A DNA stretch of 64,000 bases from Serratia marcescens (GTDB lineage Bacteria; Pseudomonadota; Gammaproteobacteria; Enterobacterales; Enterobacteriaceae): contig NZ_JARVZZ010000001.1 of assembly GCF_029846115.1 (NCBI RefSeq), forward strand, positions 2,294,001 through 2,358,000, read 5' to 3'. How positions within the stretch are numbered: the stretch's first letter is position 1; the number at the start of each line of letters is the position of its first letter. The translations under genes and the position numbers were made by a program. Shown here piece by piece: positions 53,603 through 62,163 of this stretch. The notes under the pieces are model-generated. The model worked only from the letters and a program-made list of their open reading frames with translations. It did no database searches and was not told the origin of the DNA.

Positions 53603-54532
53603 GTGAACATCAGGGATTTCAGAGCATTGGCGCGCAGTTTGGTCAGAGAATTCGGCATGTTGAACAAGCAGAGCAACGGCTCGCGCTTTTCGCCGCTGCA
53701 GATCCATCTGATGATCGAAGTCAGCGAGCAGCCGCTGGGCGTCACCGAGCTGGCGGCCCGGCTTTGCATCGACAAGGCCAGCGCCAGCCGGGCGCTGCGC
53801 AGCCTGGTCGCCGCCGGCGTGATAGAAACGGTGGATCATCCGGATGACAAGCGGCACAACCTGCATCGGCTGAGTAAAAACGGCGGCAAGGCGCTGGCCG
53901 GCATCGAGAGCGACGCCGACGGTTTTATGCAGGCGGCGCTGGCGCAGTTGGACGACGATGAGCTGGCGAGCACCACCGCGGCGATGAAAAAGATGACCGC
54001 GGCGCTGCGCAGCGCACGCAAACAGCGCGACGCCAACCTGCGGGTGCGGCCGATCGCCGCGCGCGACGATGCGGCGATGGCGGCGATCATTCGCGACGTG
54101 TTTCGTGAGTACGGCATGGACAAGATGGAAGGCGTCAGCCTGCACGATCCGGATCTCGATCGGCTGACCGGCCTGTATCGCGACAACGGCGGCCACTACT
54201 GGGTGCTGGAGCGGGACGGGCAGGTGGTGGGGGGCGTCGGCATGGCGCCGTTGGCGGGCGAAGAGCCCGGCTATTGCGAGCTGCAGAAGCTGTTCTTCAA
54301 ACCCGGCGCGCGTGGGCTGGGTATGGCGCGCTATATGGTGGTGCAGGCGCTGAAGGCGGCGCGGGCGGCGGGGTATCGCTACTGCTACCTGGAAACCACC
54401 GAACAGTTGAAAGAGGCGATCGGGTTGTACTACGCGCTGGGATTCACGCTGCTGACGGAACGGCGCGGCAACACCGGCCATCACGGTTGCAACGTGTGCA
54501 TGCTGAAAAATCTGAAGAACGGCGATATGTGA
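53603..54532 (+). CDS. MarR-GNAT fusion (bifunctional regulator/acetyltransferase)
   Basis: 309 residues from GTG 53603. Residues ~10-145 are a MarR winged helix (SPLQIHLMIEVSEQPLGVTELAARLCIDKASASRALRSLVAAGVIE, then the DDKRHNLHRLSKNG wing); ~150-305 are a GNAT domain (KLFFKPGARGLGMARYMVVQALKAARAAGYRYCYLETTEQ). Fusions of this kind exist in many proteobacteria, coupling a DNA-binding domain to acetyl-CoA use. Followed by a permease gene 84 nt later. Confidence 0.92.
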   Translation: MNIRDFRALARSLVREFGMLNKQSNGSRFSPLQIHLMIEVSEQPLGVTELAARLCIDKASASRALRSLVAAGVIETVDHPDDKRHNLHRLSKNGGKALAGIESDADGFMQAALAQLDDDELASTTAAMKKMTAALRSARKQRDANLRVRPIAARDDAAMAAIIRDVFREYGMDKMEGVSLHDPDLDRLTGLYRDNGGHYWVLERDGQVVGGVGMAPLAGEEPGYCELQKLFFKPGARGLGMARYMVVQALKAARAAGYRYCYLETTEQLKEAIGLYYALGFTLLTERRGNTGHHGCNVCMLKNLKNGDM

Positions 54533-54616
54533 GCGGTTTCAAGGTTAGCGCCCGCGCCTTGTGCCACCCTGTTAACCGTTTGATAACAATCACAACGTTT
54601 TATCAGGGAGGAAACT

Positions 54617-55915
54617 ATGCTAGGGGATCCGATGGCGCTGTCCGCGCTGGTCACGCTGGTGGTCATCGCGCTATGGGCCAGCGCCCGCTTGCCGGAGTAT
54701 TTGGTCGCGCTGCTGTTCTTCGCGGCGGTGATGGTGTTGCAGCTGGCGCCTGCCGCGGTGACCTTTTCCGGTTTCGCGTCTTCCGCATTCTGGCTGGTGC
54801 TCAGCGGTTTTGTGCTGGGCACCGCCATCCGCAGCACCGGTTTGGCGGATCGCCTGGCCAACCGGCTCTTGCCGCACCTGGCCGGCTCCTGGCTCCGCCT
54901 GGTGGGCGGGGTGGTGGCGATAAGCTACGCGCTGGCGTTTGTCATGCCTTCCAACATGGGGCGCATTACGCTGCTGATGCCGATCGTCATGGCGTTGGCC
55001 GATCGCGCCGGTTTGGTGGAGGGCTCGCGCGGCCGCATCGGTTTGGCGCTGGCGGTGGGGTTCGGCACCTTCCAGCTCTCCGCCAGCATCCTGCCGGCCA
55101 ACGTGCCCAATCTGGTGATGAGCGGCGCGGCGGAAAGCGCCTACGGCAGCCACTTCGCTTATCTTTCCTACCTGCTGTTGCACGCCCCGGTGCTCGGGAT
55201 CGCCAAAGGCGCGCTGCTGACGCTGTGCATCTGCGGCCTGTTCCGTGCGCGGCCGCAGCCGGTGGCGGCCGAGGCGGCGCAAACCCCGCTCAGCGCCGCC
55301 GAATGGCGGCTGATCGCACTGTTGGGTGCCACGGTGTTGCTGTGGATGACCGACAGCTGGCACGGCATCGCCCCCGCCTGGATCGGGTTGGCGGCGGCCT
55401 GCTTCTGCCTGTTGCCACGTATCGGGTTTCTCAACGGCGAGCAGTTCGCCGCCGGGGTTAACGTGCGCACCTGCATCTACGTGGCGGGGATCCTGGGGCT
55501 GACCGCGCTGGTCAGCCACTCGGGGCTTGGCGATCGGCTGGGCGGTGCGCTGCTGGCGATGATGCCGGATCTGCACGGCAAACCGTTCACCGCATTCGGT
55601 TCGCTGGTGGGGATCACCGCGTTGCTGAATTTCGTGGTGACCGCCAACGGCGTGCCGGCGCTGTTTACCCCGCTGGCGCAGGCGCTGTCCGCGGGCAGCG
55701 GTCTGCCGCTGCTGACGGTGTTGATGACCCAGGTGATCGGTTACGCCACGCCGCTGCTGCCGTATCAGGCCTCGCCGATCGTGGTGGCGATGGGGATGGG
55801 CAAAGTGCCGGCGCGCGAAGGGCTAAAGCTGTGCCTGCTGTTGGCCGCGCTCAGTTTTGCGCTGCTGGTGCCGTTGGATTATCTGTGGTTCAGGCTGCTG
55901 GGGTGGATCCCGTAA
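54617..55915 (+). CDS. SLC13/DASS-type anion permease
   Basis: 432 residues, about eleven helices. Helical hairpin motifs of the divalent-anion/Na symporter family: FASSAFWLVLSGFVLGTAIRSTGLADRLANRLLPHLAGSW, AFVMPSNMGRITLLMPIVMALADRAG (the S-N-x-x substrate loop), and late FVVTANGVPALFTPLAQAL plus ATPLLPYQASPIVVAMGMG. Substrate likely a carboxylate or sulfate-like anion. ATG 54617 follows CAGGGAGGAAACT. Its last 26 nt overlap the convergent DapF-like gene. Confidence 0.88.
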   Translation: MLGDPMALSALVTLVVIALWASARLPEYLVALLFFAAVMVLQLAPAAVTFSGFASSAFWLVLSGFVLGTAIRSTGLADRLANRLLPHLAGSWLRLVGGVVAISYALAFVMPSNMGRITLLMPIVMALADRAGLVEGSRGRIGLALAVGFGTFQLSASILPANVPNLVMSGAAESAYGSHFAYLSYLLLHAPVLGIAKGALLTLCICGLFRARPQPVAAEAAQTPLSAAEWRLIALLGATVLLWMTDSWHGIAPAWIGLAAACFCLLPRIGFLNGEQFAAGVNVRTCIYVAGILGLTALVSHSGLGDRLGGALLAMMPDLHGKPFTAFGSLVGITALLNFVVTANGVPALFTPLAQALSAGSGLPLLTVLMTQVIGYATPLLPYQASPIVVAMGMGKVPAREGLKLCLLLAALSFALLVPLDYLWFRLLGWIP

Positions 55916-56765
55916 ACAGCCCCGCGCCGCCGGCAAAACAATCTTCGTCCAGCGTCAGGGTGGCGATTTTATGCACCGGTCCGCGCATGCTGACCTGAAA
56001 ATCGCCGCTGAAGGCGATTTGCAGTTCGCCGCCCGGCATCCGCACGCTAACCCGATCGTCGACTTGTCCCAACTTGCGCATCACGCTGGCGGCGGCGCAG
56101 CTGCTGCTGCCGGAGGCGAGGGTAAAACCGGCGCCGCGCTCCCAGATGCCGATGCGCAGCGTCTGGCGATCGACCACTTCCACCAGTTGTACATTGGTGC
56201 GTTTCGGGAACAGCGGATGGCGTTCAATCTGCGGTCCGAGCCGATGCACCTGCGCCAGATCCAGTTTTTCCACCGGCACCACGCAGTGCGGGTTGCCCAT
56301 CGACACCAGCGAAACGCTTAACGTCTCCTCCATCAGGGGCAGCGGATAGTTCAGTGCCTCCGGCAGATCGATCAAGGCCGGCAGCGCCGCCGGGCTGAAA
56401 TTGGCGCGCCCCATCTCCACGGTTATCTGATGCGCGTCTTCCGCCACCTGGCAACGCACGTCGCCGCCGGCGGTATGCACCAGAAACGGCTGATGCCCCA
56501 CGCGCTCGCTGTCGAACAGATACCGCGCGTAGATACGCAGGCCGTTGCCGCTTTTCTCCGCTTCGGAGCCGTCCGGGTTGATGATGCGCAGGGTGGGATT
56601 GACGGCGTCGCCGCTGTCGATCAGCAGGCCGTCGGAACCGATGCCGTAATGCGGGTGGCACAGCAGGCGGATCTGTTCCTGGCTCAGACGATCGGCGACC
56701 GAACGGTGGCAAACCAGGTAGTCGTTACCCAGGCCGTGATATTTGTGAAACAGCAGGGGAGTCAT
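55890..56765 (-). CDS. DapF-like protein with both catalytic Cys replaced by Ser
   Basis: 291 residues with the two-lobed diaminopimelate epimerase fold: FHKYHGLGNDYLV, IINPDGSEAEKSGNGLRIYARYL, SMGNPHCVV, and WERGAGFTLASGSSSCAAA. In DapF the catalytic pair is Cys in CGNG and Cys in ACGSG; here they read S72 (SGNG) and S218 (ASGSS). The fold and substrate-binding loops are otherwise kept. It is therefore not the housekeeping DapF; it may use a different amino acid, a different reaction, or only bind. Confidence 0.85.
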   Translation of the reverse strand: MTPLLFHKYHGLGNDYLVCHRSVADRLSQEQIRLLCHPHYGIGSDGLLIDSGDAVNPTLRIINPDGSEAEKSGNGLRIYARYLFDSERVGHQPFLVHTAGGDVRCQVAEDAHQITVEMGRANFSPAALPALIDLPEALNYPLPLMEETLSVSLVSMGNPHCVVPVEKLDLAQVHRLGPQIERHPLFPKRTNVQLVEVVDRQTLRIGIWERGAGFTLASGSSSCAAASVMRKLGQVDDRVSVRMPGGELQIAFSGDFQVSMRGPVHKIATLTLDEDCFAGGAGLFTGSTPAA

Positions 56766-56832
56766 GGCGTTGCTCGGCTCAGCAAGAAAAGGTTGCTACA
56801 GCTTACAACAGAACGTTGGCATCAAAACAAAC

Positions 56833-56857
56833 AAAAGGCGGCCTGAGCCGCCCTTTT
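56833..56857. terminator. Terminator after the first DUF1471 gene
   Basis: AAAAGGCGGC and GCCGCCCTTTT form a GC stem over CTGA with A and T tracts on either side, so it can act on both strands; 22 nt past the DUF1471 stop on the minus strand. Confidence 0.82.
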
Positions 56858-56878
56858 GCGCGATTGCCGGTGTGGCAA

Positions 56879-57136
56879 TTAATTGTAGATGATCGCGGTA
56901 CCGTGCAATTTGTTGTCGCCGGTGGTTGCGATGATCTGGAAGGATTTGGCGCCGGCTGCGTCGGCTTTGGCCGCCAGTTTGTTTTCCAGGCTGCTCAGGT
57001 CGGAAGCACCGCTGACGGTGACGACGCCGGCTTTTTGCAGATCGGCCGGTTGAGCGTTGACCAGTTCGGCGGCGAAGCTGCCGAAGGAGACGGAAGCCAG
57101 TGCGATGGCGGCGATGGTCATTTTCAGGTTTTTCAT
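56879..57136 (-). CDS. DUF1471 (YdgH/BhsA/McbA) periplasmic protein, copy 1
   Basis: 85 residues. Signal peptide MKNLKMTIAAIALASVSFGSFAA. The mature part, LQKAGVVTVSGASDLSSLENKLAAKADAAGAKSFQIIATTGDNKLHGTAIIY, is the BhsA/McbA/YhcN fold. Such proteins act in the periplasm in stress, metal and biofilm responses. It is a tandem paralogue of the next gene upstream, with the same signal peptide pattern. A TTAACGATCGATAA motif lies ~60 nt before its start. Confidence 0.9.
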   Translation of the reverse strand: MKNLKMTIAAIALASVSFGSFAAELVNAQPADLQKAGVVTVSGASDLSSLENKLAAKADAAGAKSFQIIATTGDNKLHGTAIIYN

Positions 57137-57194
57137 GGTCTTATTTCCTATCTTTGTTCTTTACGATGTTAGTTTTGTAAGGTCGTTAAATTAA

Positions 57195-57208
57195 TTAACG
57201 ATCGATAA
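57195..57208. promoter_or_regulatory. TTAACGATCGATAA operator-like motif upstream of DUF1471 copy 1
   Basis: The 14-mer is identical to that at 57649. Overlapping TCGTTAA...TTAACGA (57183-57201) makes an inverted pair, as for a dimeric regulator. Confidence 0.55.
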
Positions 57209-57329
57209 TTTAATGTTAGATGCCGGTTTGACGGATTGCAAGTATTTTTTTAATGCTCGTTAATTAATTTTTTTTAACGCCCTGGCGTCGGGAGCAGAAT
57301 TTCTCGCGATCCGCTGGTTTAATACCTTG

Positions 57330-57587
57330 TTATTGATAGATTTCTGCGGTGCCATGCAGTTGGTTGTTACCGCCGGCGCCGATGATGCGGAAGGATTTGG
57401 CACCGGCCTGATCGGCTTTGGCGGCCAGGCTGCTTTCCAGCGAGGTCAGATCGGATGCGCCGCTGACGGTGATGACGCCCACTTTCTGCTGGTCTGCCGG
57501 TTGGTTCTGGACCAAATCAGCGGCGAAGCTGCCGAAGGAAACGCTGGCCAGAGTGAGAGCTGCTAAGGTTAATTTTAAGTTTTTCAT
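57330..57587 (-). CDS. DUF1471 periplasmic protein, copy 2
   Basis: 85 residues, same length as copy 1 and about two-thirds identical by eye (SASVSFGSFAADLVQNQPADQQKVGVITVSGASDLTSLESSLAAKADQAGAKSFRIIGAGGNNQLHGTAEIY). Signal peptide cut after SFAA. The pair arose by local duplication. It is divergent from the TetR gene over 176 nt holding shared operator-like repeats. Confidence 0.9.
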   Translation of the reverse strand: MKNLKLTLAALTLASVSFGSFAADLVQNQPADQQKVGVITVSGASDLTSLESSLAAKADQAGAKSFRIIGAGGNNQLHGTAEIYQ

Positions 57588-57648
57588 GATGTTATTTCCT
57601 TTCCGATAACGGTAAATAGAGGGGGTTAATCTGCTTCGCTAAATTATC

Positions 57649-57718
57649 TTAACGATCGATAACTAAATGCTAATCGGTTCTCGACGAGGGCGCAATATTT
57701 TTTTATAATGATCGTTAA
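57649..57718. promoter_or_regulatory. Operator-like motif pair between DUF1471 copy 2 and TetR gene
   Basis: TTAACGATCGATAA at 57649-57662 and the inverted core GATCGTTAA at 57710-57718 flank the divergent promoter region. The first is an exact copy of the site upstream of DUF1471 copy 1. Confidence 0.55.
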
Positions 57719-57763
57719 GTTATTTGTGCTAACCCTGCCGTGGAGCGGGATAGGAGAGGAACG

Positions 57764-58408
57764 ATGGGCATCAATGAAGCGGTCTGCGGCAAAAAAAGCC
57801 GCGGCAGACCGAAACAATTTGATCGCGATCGGGCGTTGGAAAGCGCGCTCGATCTGTTCTGGCGGCACGGCTATGAAGCCACCTCGCTGGCCGATCTGGT
57901 GGAAGTGACCGGCGCCAAGGCGCCGACGCTGTATGCGGAGTTCGGCAACAAGGAAGGGATGTTCCGCGCGGCGGTGGAACGCTATCTGCAAAAATACACC
58001 ACCTGCACCAACCAACTGTTGGAGCAGGATCTGCCGGTGGCCGAGATCGTCGAAGCCTACGTGCGCTCTTCCGTCGAAGTGTTTACCGATCCCGATACGC
58101 CGTCAGGCTGTTTCATGGTGTGCGCCTCGGCCGCGCTGTCGTCGGCGTCCGATGACGTCGCCCAGATGCTGCGCAGGAAGCATCATGCGCAGGAAGCGGC
58201 GCTGAAAGCCTGCTTCGATCGCAAGGTGCAGCAGGGCGAACTGCTGGCGAAAACCGACACCGTACTGCTGGCGAAATACGTGATTTGCACCATTGAAGGC
58301 ATGTCGGTGCAGGCGCGCGAAGGGGCAAGCCGGAGCGATCTGCTGCGGTTGCTGGAGGCGTTGATGCTGGTGTGGCCGCGGCTCAGCCAGATTGGCAATA
58401 AGGTGTAA
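57764..58408 (+). CDS. TetR/AcrR-family transcriptional regulator
   Basis: 214 residues from ATG 57764, preceded by AGGAGAGGA. DNA-binding domain RGRPKQFDRDRALESALDLFWRHGYEATSLADLVEVTGAKAPTLYAEFGNKEGMFRAAVERYL, typical TetR with the long C-terminal ligand domain containing SGCFMVCASAAL. Divergent from the DUF1471 pair, whose promoters carry the same repeat as its own, so it probably controls both and itself. Confidence 0.92.
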   Translation: MGINEAVCGKKSRGRPKQFDRDRALESALDLFWRHGYEATSLADLVEVTGAKAPTLYAEFGNKEGMFRAAVERYLQKYTTCTNQLLEQDLPVAEIVEAYVRSSVEVFTDPDTPSGCFMVCASAALSSASDDVAQMLRRKHHAQEAALKACFDRKVQQGELLAKTDTVLLAKYVICTIEGMSVQAREGASRSDLLRLLEALMLVWPRLSQIGNKV

Positions 58409-58628
58409 CAACCGGCCCGGCTTTTACCGCAATGCTGATCAGTTAGCGTTTTTCTGCAGGCGTTCGTGACATTTTCGGTCGATAAAAGTGAGATGCCCCA
58501 TGTGGCTCACGCTCCTCGACCGAGCCAGGGGCCGAAGGCGCGGCCCCTCCAATTGCCGTTCATATTGGCCACAGAGAAATGCGGACATTTACGGCAATTC
58601 CCCTGCACAGAACGCCCAGAGGCTGGAT
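58409..58628. other. Non-coding stretch between TetR gene and metQ terminator
   Basis: No believable ORF. Contains several inverted segments, such as GTGAGATGCCCCATGTGGCTCAC and GGGGCCG...CGGCCCC, and CCAATTGCCGT/ACGGCAATT about 45 bases apart. It may be a degenerate genomic repeat or encode a structured RNA. Confidence 0.35.
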
Positions 58629-58663
58629 AAAAAAATGCCACTCAGGCTTAAGTGAGCGGCATT
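58629..58663 (-). terminator. Rho-independent terminator of the metNIQ-like operon
   Basis: On the minus strand AATGCCGCTCA and TGAGTGGCATT pair around CTTAAGCC and are followed by a run of seven T, 30 nt beyond the metQ-like stop. Confidence 0.88.
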
Positions 58664-58690
58664 GCGGCTTTTACCGGGCCGTGTAACCGA

Positions 58691-59512
58691 TTACTGATTG
58701 ACCGGGATCACCGCGCCCTGGTATTTCTCGCGGATAAAGTCCTGAATCGGCTTGGAGTGCAGCACCTTCACCAGCGCCACAATCTCCGGCTTGTTCACGT
58801 CGGCCTTGTGCACGGTGATGATGTTGGCGTATGGGTTGTTTTCGCCGCTTTCGACCGCGATCGGATCTTTGGTCGGATTCAGCCCGGCGTCGATGGCGTA
58901 GTTGGCGTTGATCACTACCGCGTCGCCTTCGTCGTTGTTGTACATTTGCGGCAGCAGCGCGCCCTCAACGTTGGCCTGGAACTTCAGGTGTTTCGGGTTT
59001 TCCACCACGTCGGTGATGCGCGCGTCCACCTTGCTCACCCCCGGTTTCAGCTTGATCACCCCTTCCCGTTCAAAAATAGACAGGATGCGGCCTTCTTCCG
59101 CCACCGCGTCGCGCATGATGATTTTGCCGTTTTCCGGCAGATCTTTCAGGCTCTTGTACTTCTTCGAGTAGATGCCGATGGGCTCAATATGGATCGCGCC
59201 GGCGCTGACGAAGTCGTAGCTCTTGTCGTCGGCGTGGTCTTTCAGCACCGAGTTCAGGTAAGGCACGTGCTGGAAGTAGTTGGCGTCGATGTCGTGGCTG
59301 GCCAGCGCGGTGTTCGGCAGGATGTAGTCCTGAAAGCGCTTGATCTGCAGATCGATGCCTTCCTTCGCCAGTATCGGTTTGGCCTGTTCGAGGATCTCGG
59401 CGTGCGGCACGTTGGAGGCGCCGACCACCAGCTTGGTCGCGGCGGCGGCGCCGTAAGAGGCGAGGGTGGCGACAGAGGCGAAAGCCAACATCAGTAGGTG
59501 CTTTTTCATCAT
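58691..59512 (-). CDS. metQ: MetQ-type methionine-binding protein
   Basis: 273 residues. N-terminal signal MMKKHLLMLAFASVATLASYGAAAA without a lipobox cysteine, so it is a soluble periplasmic protein rather than a lipoprotein. TKLVVGASNVPHAEILEQAKPIL, DANYFQHVPYLNSVLKDHADDKSYDFVSAGAIHIEPIGIYSKKYKSLKDLP match the family. Last gene of the operon behind metI. The genome's main metQ is probably elsewhere, as this set is not beside the usual neighbours. Confidence 0.88.
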   Translation of the reverse strand: MMKKHLLMLAFASVATLASYGAAAATKLVVGASNVPHAEILEQAKPILAKEGIDLQIKRFQDYILPNTALASHDIDANYFQHVPYLNSVLKDHADDKSYDFVSAGAIHIEPIGIYSKKYKSLKDLPENGKIIMRDAVAEEGRILSIFEREGVIKLKPGVSKVDARITDVVENPKHLKFQANVEGALLPQMYNNDEGDAVVINANYAIDAGLNPTKDPIAVESGENNPYANIITVHKADVNKPEIVALVKVLHSKPIQDFIREKYQGAVIPVNQ

Positions 59513-59528
59513 CGTTTTCCTTGGTTAA

Positions 59529-60197
59529 TTAACGTTTATCGAGCGTTCTTGTCAGGGTGTCGCCAATGAACTGAATGACGAAAACGATCAGCAGAATCGT
59601 CAGCGTCGCCACCAGCGTCACGTCACTGTGGTTGCGTTGGAACCCCTCCAGATAGGCCAGGTTGCCCAGGCCACCGGCGCCGATCACCCCGGCCATCGCG
59701 GTGTAGCTCACCAGCGCGATCAGGGTGACGGTGATGCCGGAAACCAGCGCCGGCGAGCTCTCCGGCAGCAATACGCGGAAAATCAGGGTGCGGTTTTTGG
59801 CGCCCATCGAGCGCGCCGCTTCGATCACCCCTTTGTCGACCTCGCGCAACGCGATCTCCACCAGCCGGGCGTAGAACGGCGCCGCGCCGACGATCAGCGC
59901 CGGCAGGGCCGCGTCCGCGCCGAGAATGGTGCCGATCAGCGACTTGGTGAACGGAATCAGCAGCACGATAAGAATGATGAACGGAATGGAGCGGAAGACG
60001 TTGACCAACACGGAGATCAGCGAGTAGACCGCCCGGTTCTGCCACAGCTGGCCCTTCGAGGTTAAAAACAGCAGCACGCCGAGCACGATGCCCAGCACCA
60101 GCGTGGCCAAACCGGCGATGCCGGTCATGTAAAGCGTTTCCCAGGTGGCGTCCCACAGTTGATCCAGACGCAGGTGGGGGAACAGGGATTCAATCAT
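59529..60197 (-). CDS. metI: MetI-type ABC transporter permease
   Basis: 222 residues, five to six helices. ATWETLYMTGIAGLATLVLGIVLGVLLFLT at the start and the EAA loop GVIEAARSMGAKNRTLIFRVLLPESSPALVSGITVTLIALVSYTAMAGVIGAGGLGNLA. Overlaps the metN-like stop by 8 nt. Forms the channel of a D/L-methionine or related sulfur-compound importer. Confidence 0.92.
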   Translation of the reverse strand: MIESLFPHLRLDQLWDATWETLYMTGIAGLATLVLGIVLGVLLFLTSKGQLWQNRAVYSLISVLVNVFRSIPFIILIVLLIPFTKSLIGTILGADAALPALIVGAAPFYARLVEIALREVDKGVIEAARSMGAKNRTLIFRVLLPESSPALVSGITVTLIALVSYTAMAGVIGAGGLGNLAYLEGFQRNHSDVTLVATLTILLIVFVIQFIGDTLTRTLDKR

Positions 60198-61215
60198 GTT
60201 GGATAACCTCGACGGCGATGTCTCTTTCGTGCAGCAGGTTGAGCATGTCGGCGACTTGTTGTTCGTTGCCTTCGGCGTGGATATACAGTTCGCCGAACGA
60301 ACCGTTGAGGGTGTGGCTGATCTTGCCGTGCAGAATGTTGACGGTCAGGGCATAGCGCCGGATCACTTCAGAGATCACCGCCTGATGGGTTTGCACGCCG
60401 ACGAAGGTCAGCTTGAAAATCGCCCCCGGCAGGTGGGCGGTGAGCAGCGGGTTGAAGCTCTCTTCGGTGTCCGCATACTGTGACACCTGTTTGACGAACT
60501 GCCGGGTGATCGGCTGCTGCGGCCGGGTGAACACGTCGAGCACCGGGCCTTCTTCGACGATGCGGCCGTTTTCCATCACCGCCACGCGGTGGCAGATTTT
60601 GCGCACCACGTGCATCTCGTGGGTGATCAGCACGATGGTCAATTTCAGCTGGCGGTTGATGTCCAGCAGCAGGTCGAGAATGGCGTCGGTGGTCTGCGGA
60701 TCGAGCGCCGAGGTGGCCTCGTCGCACAGCAGCACGCTCGGGTTATTGGCCAGCGCGCGGGCGATGCCGACGCGCTGTTTCTGGCCGCCGCTGAGCTGAG
60801 ACGGATAGGCGTCTTCGCGCCCCTGCAGGCCGACCAGCGCGATCAGTTCCGCCACGCGCGGCGCAATCTGCGCCTTGGGCACGCCGGCGATCTGCATGGA
60901 AAAAGCGATGTTTTGGCTGACGGTGCGCGACCACAGCAGGTTGAAGTGCTGAAATACCATGCTGATTTTCAGGCGCGCCTGGCGCAGGTGGCTGCCTTTG
61001 GCGCGGGCGATATCGAAGCCGCCTACGTCAATGCGGCCGCTGGTGGGCGTTTCCAGGCCGTTAAGCAGGCGGATGAGCGTGCTTTTGCCGGCGCCGCTGT
61101 AGCCGATGATGCCGTAAATTTGCCCGGCCTCTACCGCCAGACTGACGTTGTCTACCGCCACGACGCGGCCCTGTGTGCTGTCAAAAGTTTTGCAAACGTT
61201 CGAAAGAACGATCAT
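60190..61215 (-). CDS. metN: MetN-type ABC transporter ATP-binding protein
   Basis: 341 residues from ATG 61215; longer frames lie in the promoter region. Walker A GYSGAGKST, signature LSGGQKQR, Walker B SVLLCDEAT, H-loop ITHEMHVV. The C-terminal ~80 residues are a NIL domain (IFKLTFVGVQTHQAVISEVIRRYALTVNILHGKISH), which in MetN senses cytoplasmic methionine and inhibits import. First gene of the operon. Confidence 0.92.
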   Translation of the reverse strand: MIVLSNVCKTFDSTQGRVVAVDNVSLAVEAGQIYGIIGYSGAGKSTLIRLLNGLETPTSGRIDVGGFDIARAKGSHLRQARLKISMVFQHFNLLWSRTVSQNIAFSMQIAGVPKAQIAPRVAELIALVGLQGREDAYPSQLSGGQKQRVGIARALANNPSVLLCDEATSALDPQTTDAILDLLLDINRQLKLTIVLITHEMHVVRKICHRVAVMENGRIVEEGPVLDVFTRPQQPITRQFVKQVSQYADTEESFNPLLTAHLPGAIFKLTFVGVQTHQAVISEVIRRYALTVNILHGKISHTLNGSFGELYIHAEGNEQQVADMLNLLHERDIAVEVIQHD

Positions 61216-61447
61216 AGCGAAGCGGATCCTTATCGATACTTCACAGCATTCCGTCCAGAGCTCGGTGCGCCGGACAGGGATCGTTCGGCTTTTCGGCGGG
61301 CACAACCCGGCGGGGAGTGGCGGACGGAACCTCTGTTGCGGGTGAATACCGGGCAATCCTACCGAGGGTTTATAGTGACAGGAAGAATGTAAATTCTATT
61401 ACTTATTCTGATTTGATATATAAAACGGCGGGTGAAACAGGGGGGAG

Positions 61448-61470
61448 AAAACCGGCCGCAGGGCGGCCGG
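61448..61470 (-). terminator. Terminator of the yjaB-like gene
   Basis: On the minus strand CCGGCCGC and GCGGCCGG pair over a 3-nt loop followed by TTTT, 9 nt beyond the stop. Confidence 0.85.
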
Positions 61471-61478
61471 CGGGAGGG

Positions 61479-61922
61479 CTAGCGTTTATCCAGCTTCATG
61501 TGCAGCAGCGGGAACGGGTTGCCCTGGCCGTCGAGCGGCGAGCGGCCGGTGATGACAAACCCGTAGTGGCGATAGAAACCGCTGGCCTGCGGGTTTTGCT
61601 CGTTCACGTCCAGCTGCAGTTCATCGTGCAGCGTTTCCGCGTGGGTCAGCAGCGCTTTGCCCACCCCTTTGCCGCGCTGATCGGCGTCGATAAACAGCAT
61701 CTCCACCTTGTTGCCGTTCAGGCCGATAAAGCCGCAGGGGTGCCCCGGCCGCTCTTCGGCCACCCAGACGTTAACCGCCGGCAGGTAGTCGTTCAGCACC
61801 AGCGGGAACAGCTGCGCGATGTTGTCTTCGGTTAAAAAATGGTGAGTGGCGCGCACCGAACGCAGCCAGATATCTGCCAATTGCGCGTTGTCTTCCGCCG
61901 CGCGTGCTCTGATGGTAATCAT
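61479..61922 (-). CDS. yjaB: GNAT acetyltransferase YjaB-like
   Basis: 147 residues. LADIWLRSVRATHHFLTEDNIAQL, LFIDADQRGKGVGKALLTHAETL and VNEQNPQASGFYRHYGFVITGRSPLDGQGNPFPLLHM follow E. coli YjaB, including the conserved N-E-Q-N. Binds acetyl-CoA; substrate not known. Confidence 0.9.
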   Translation of the reverse strand: MITIRARAAEDNAQLADIWLRSVRATHHFLTEDNIAQLFPLVLNDYLPAVNVWVAEERPGHPCGFIGLNGNKVEMLFIDADQRGKGVGKALLTHAETLHDELQLDVNEQNPQASGFYRHYGFVITGRSPLDGQGNPFPLLHMKLDKR

Positions 61923-62163
61923 CGAACTCTCTGCTATCTAAGTTGGAGGAAAAAAACTAGATAGAGGTTTTGTGGGGTTAGTGCCGAATTAACGTGGGTT
62001 AACGCCCTGCAAAGCGCCTCTGCAGTGGATCGAATAGGCCCGCCTTTCTGCCAGCGGTATAACAACTGTAATTCAGTAAGTTAATGCTTTCAACCGCCGC
62101 AGGGCGTAATGGGGCGCCCGCCGCGTGATACACTGGCCGCTGAATGAGCGAGAGGGCAGCAGG

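Noticed and set aside
54617..56765. SLC13 permease and DapF-like gene as one functional operon
   Set aside because: They are convergent with overlapping 3' ends, so they cannot share a transcript; any link is only by neighbourhood.
55890..56765. Housekeeping dapF
   Set aside because: Both catalytic cysteines are serine, and the usual neighbour genes of dapF are absent.
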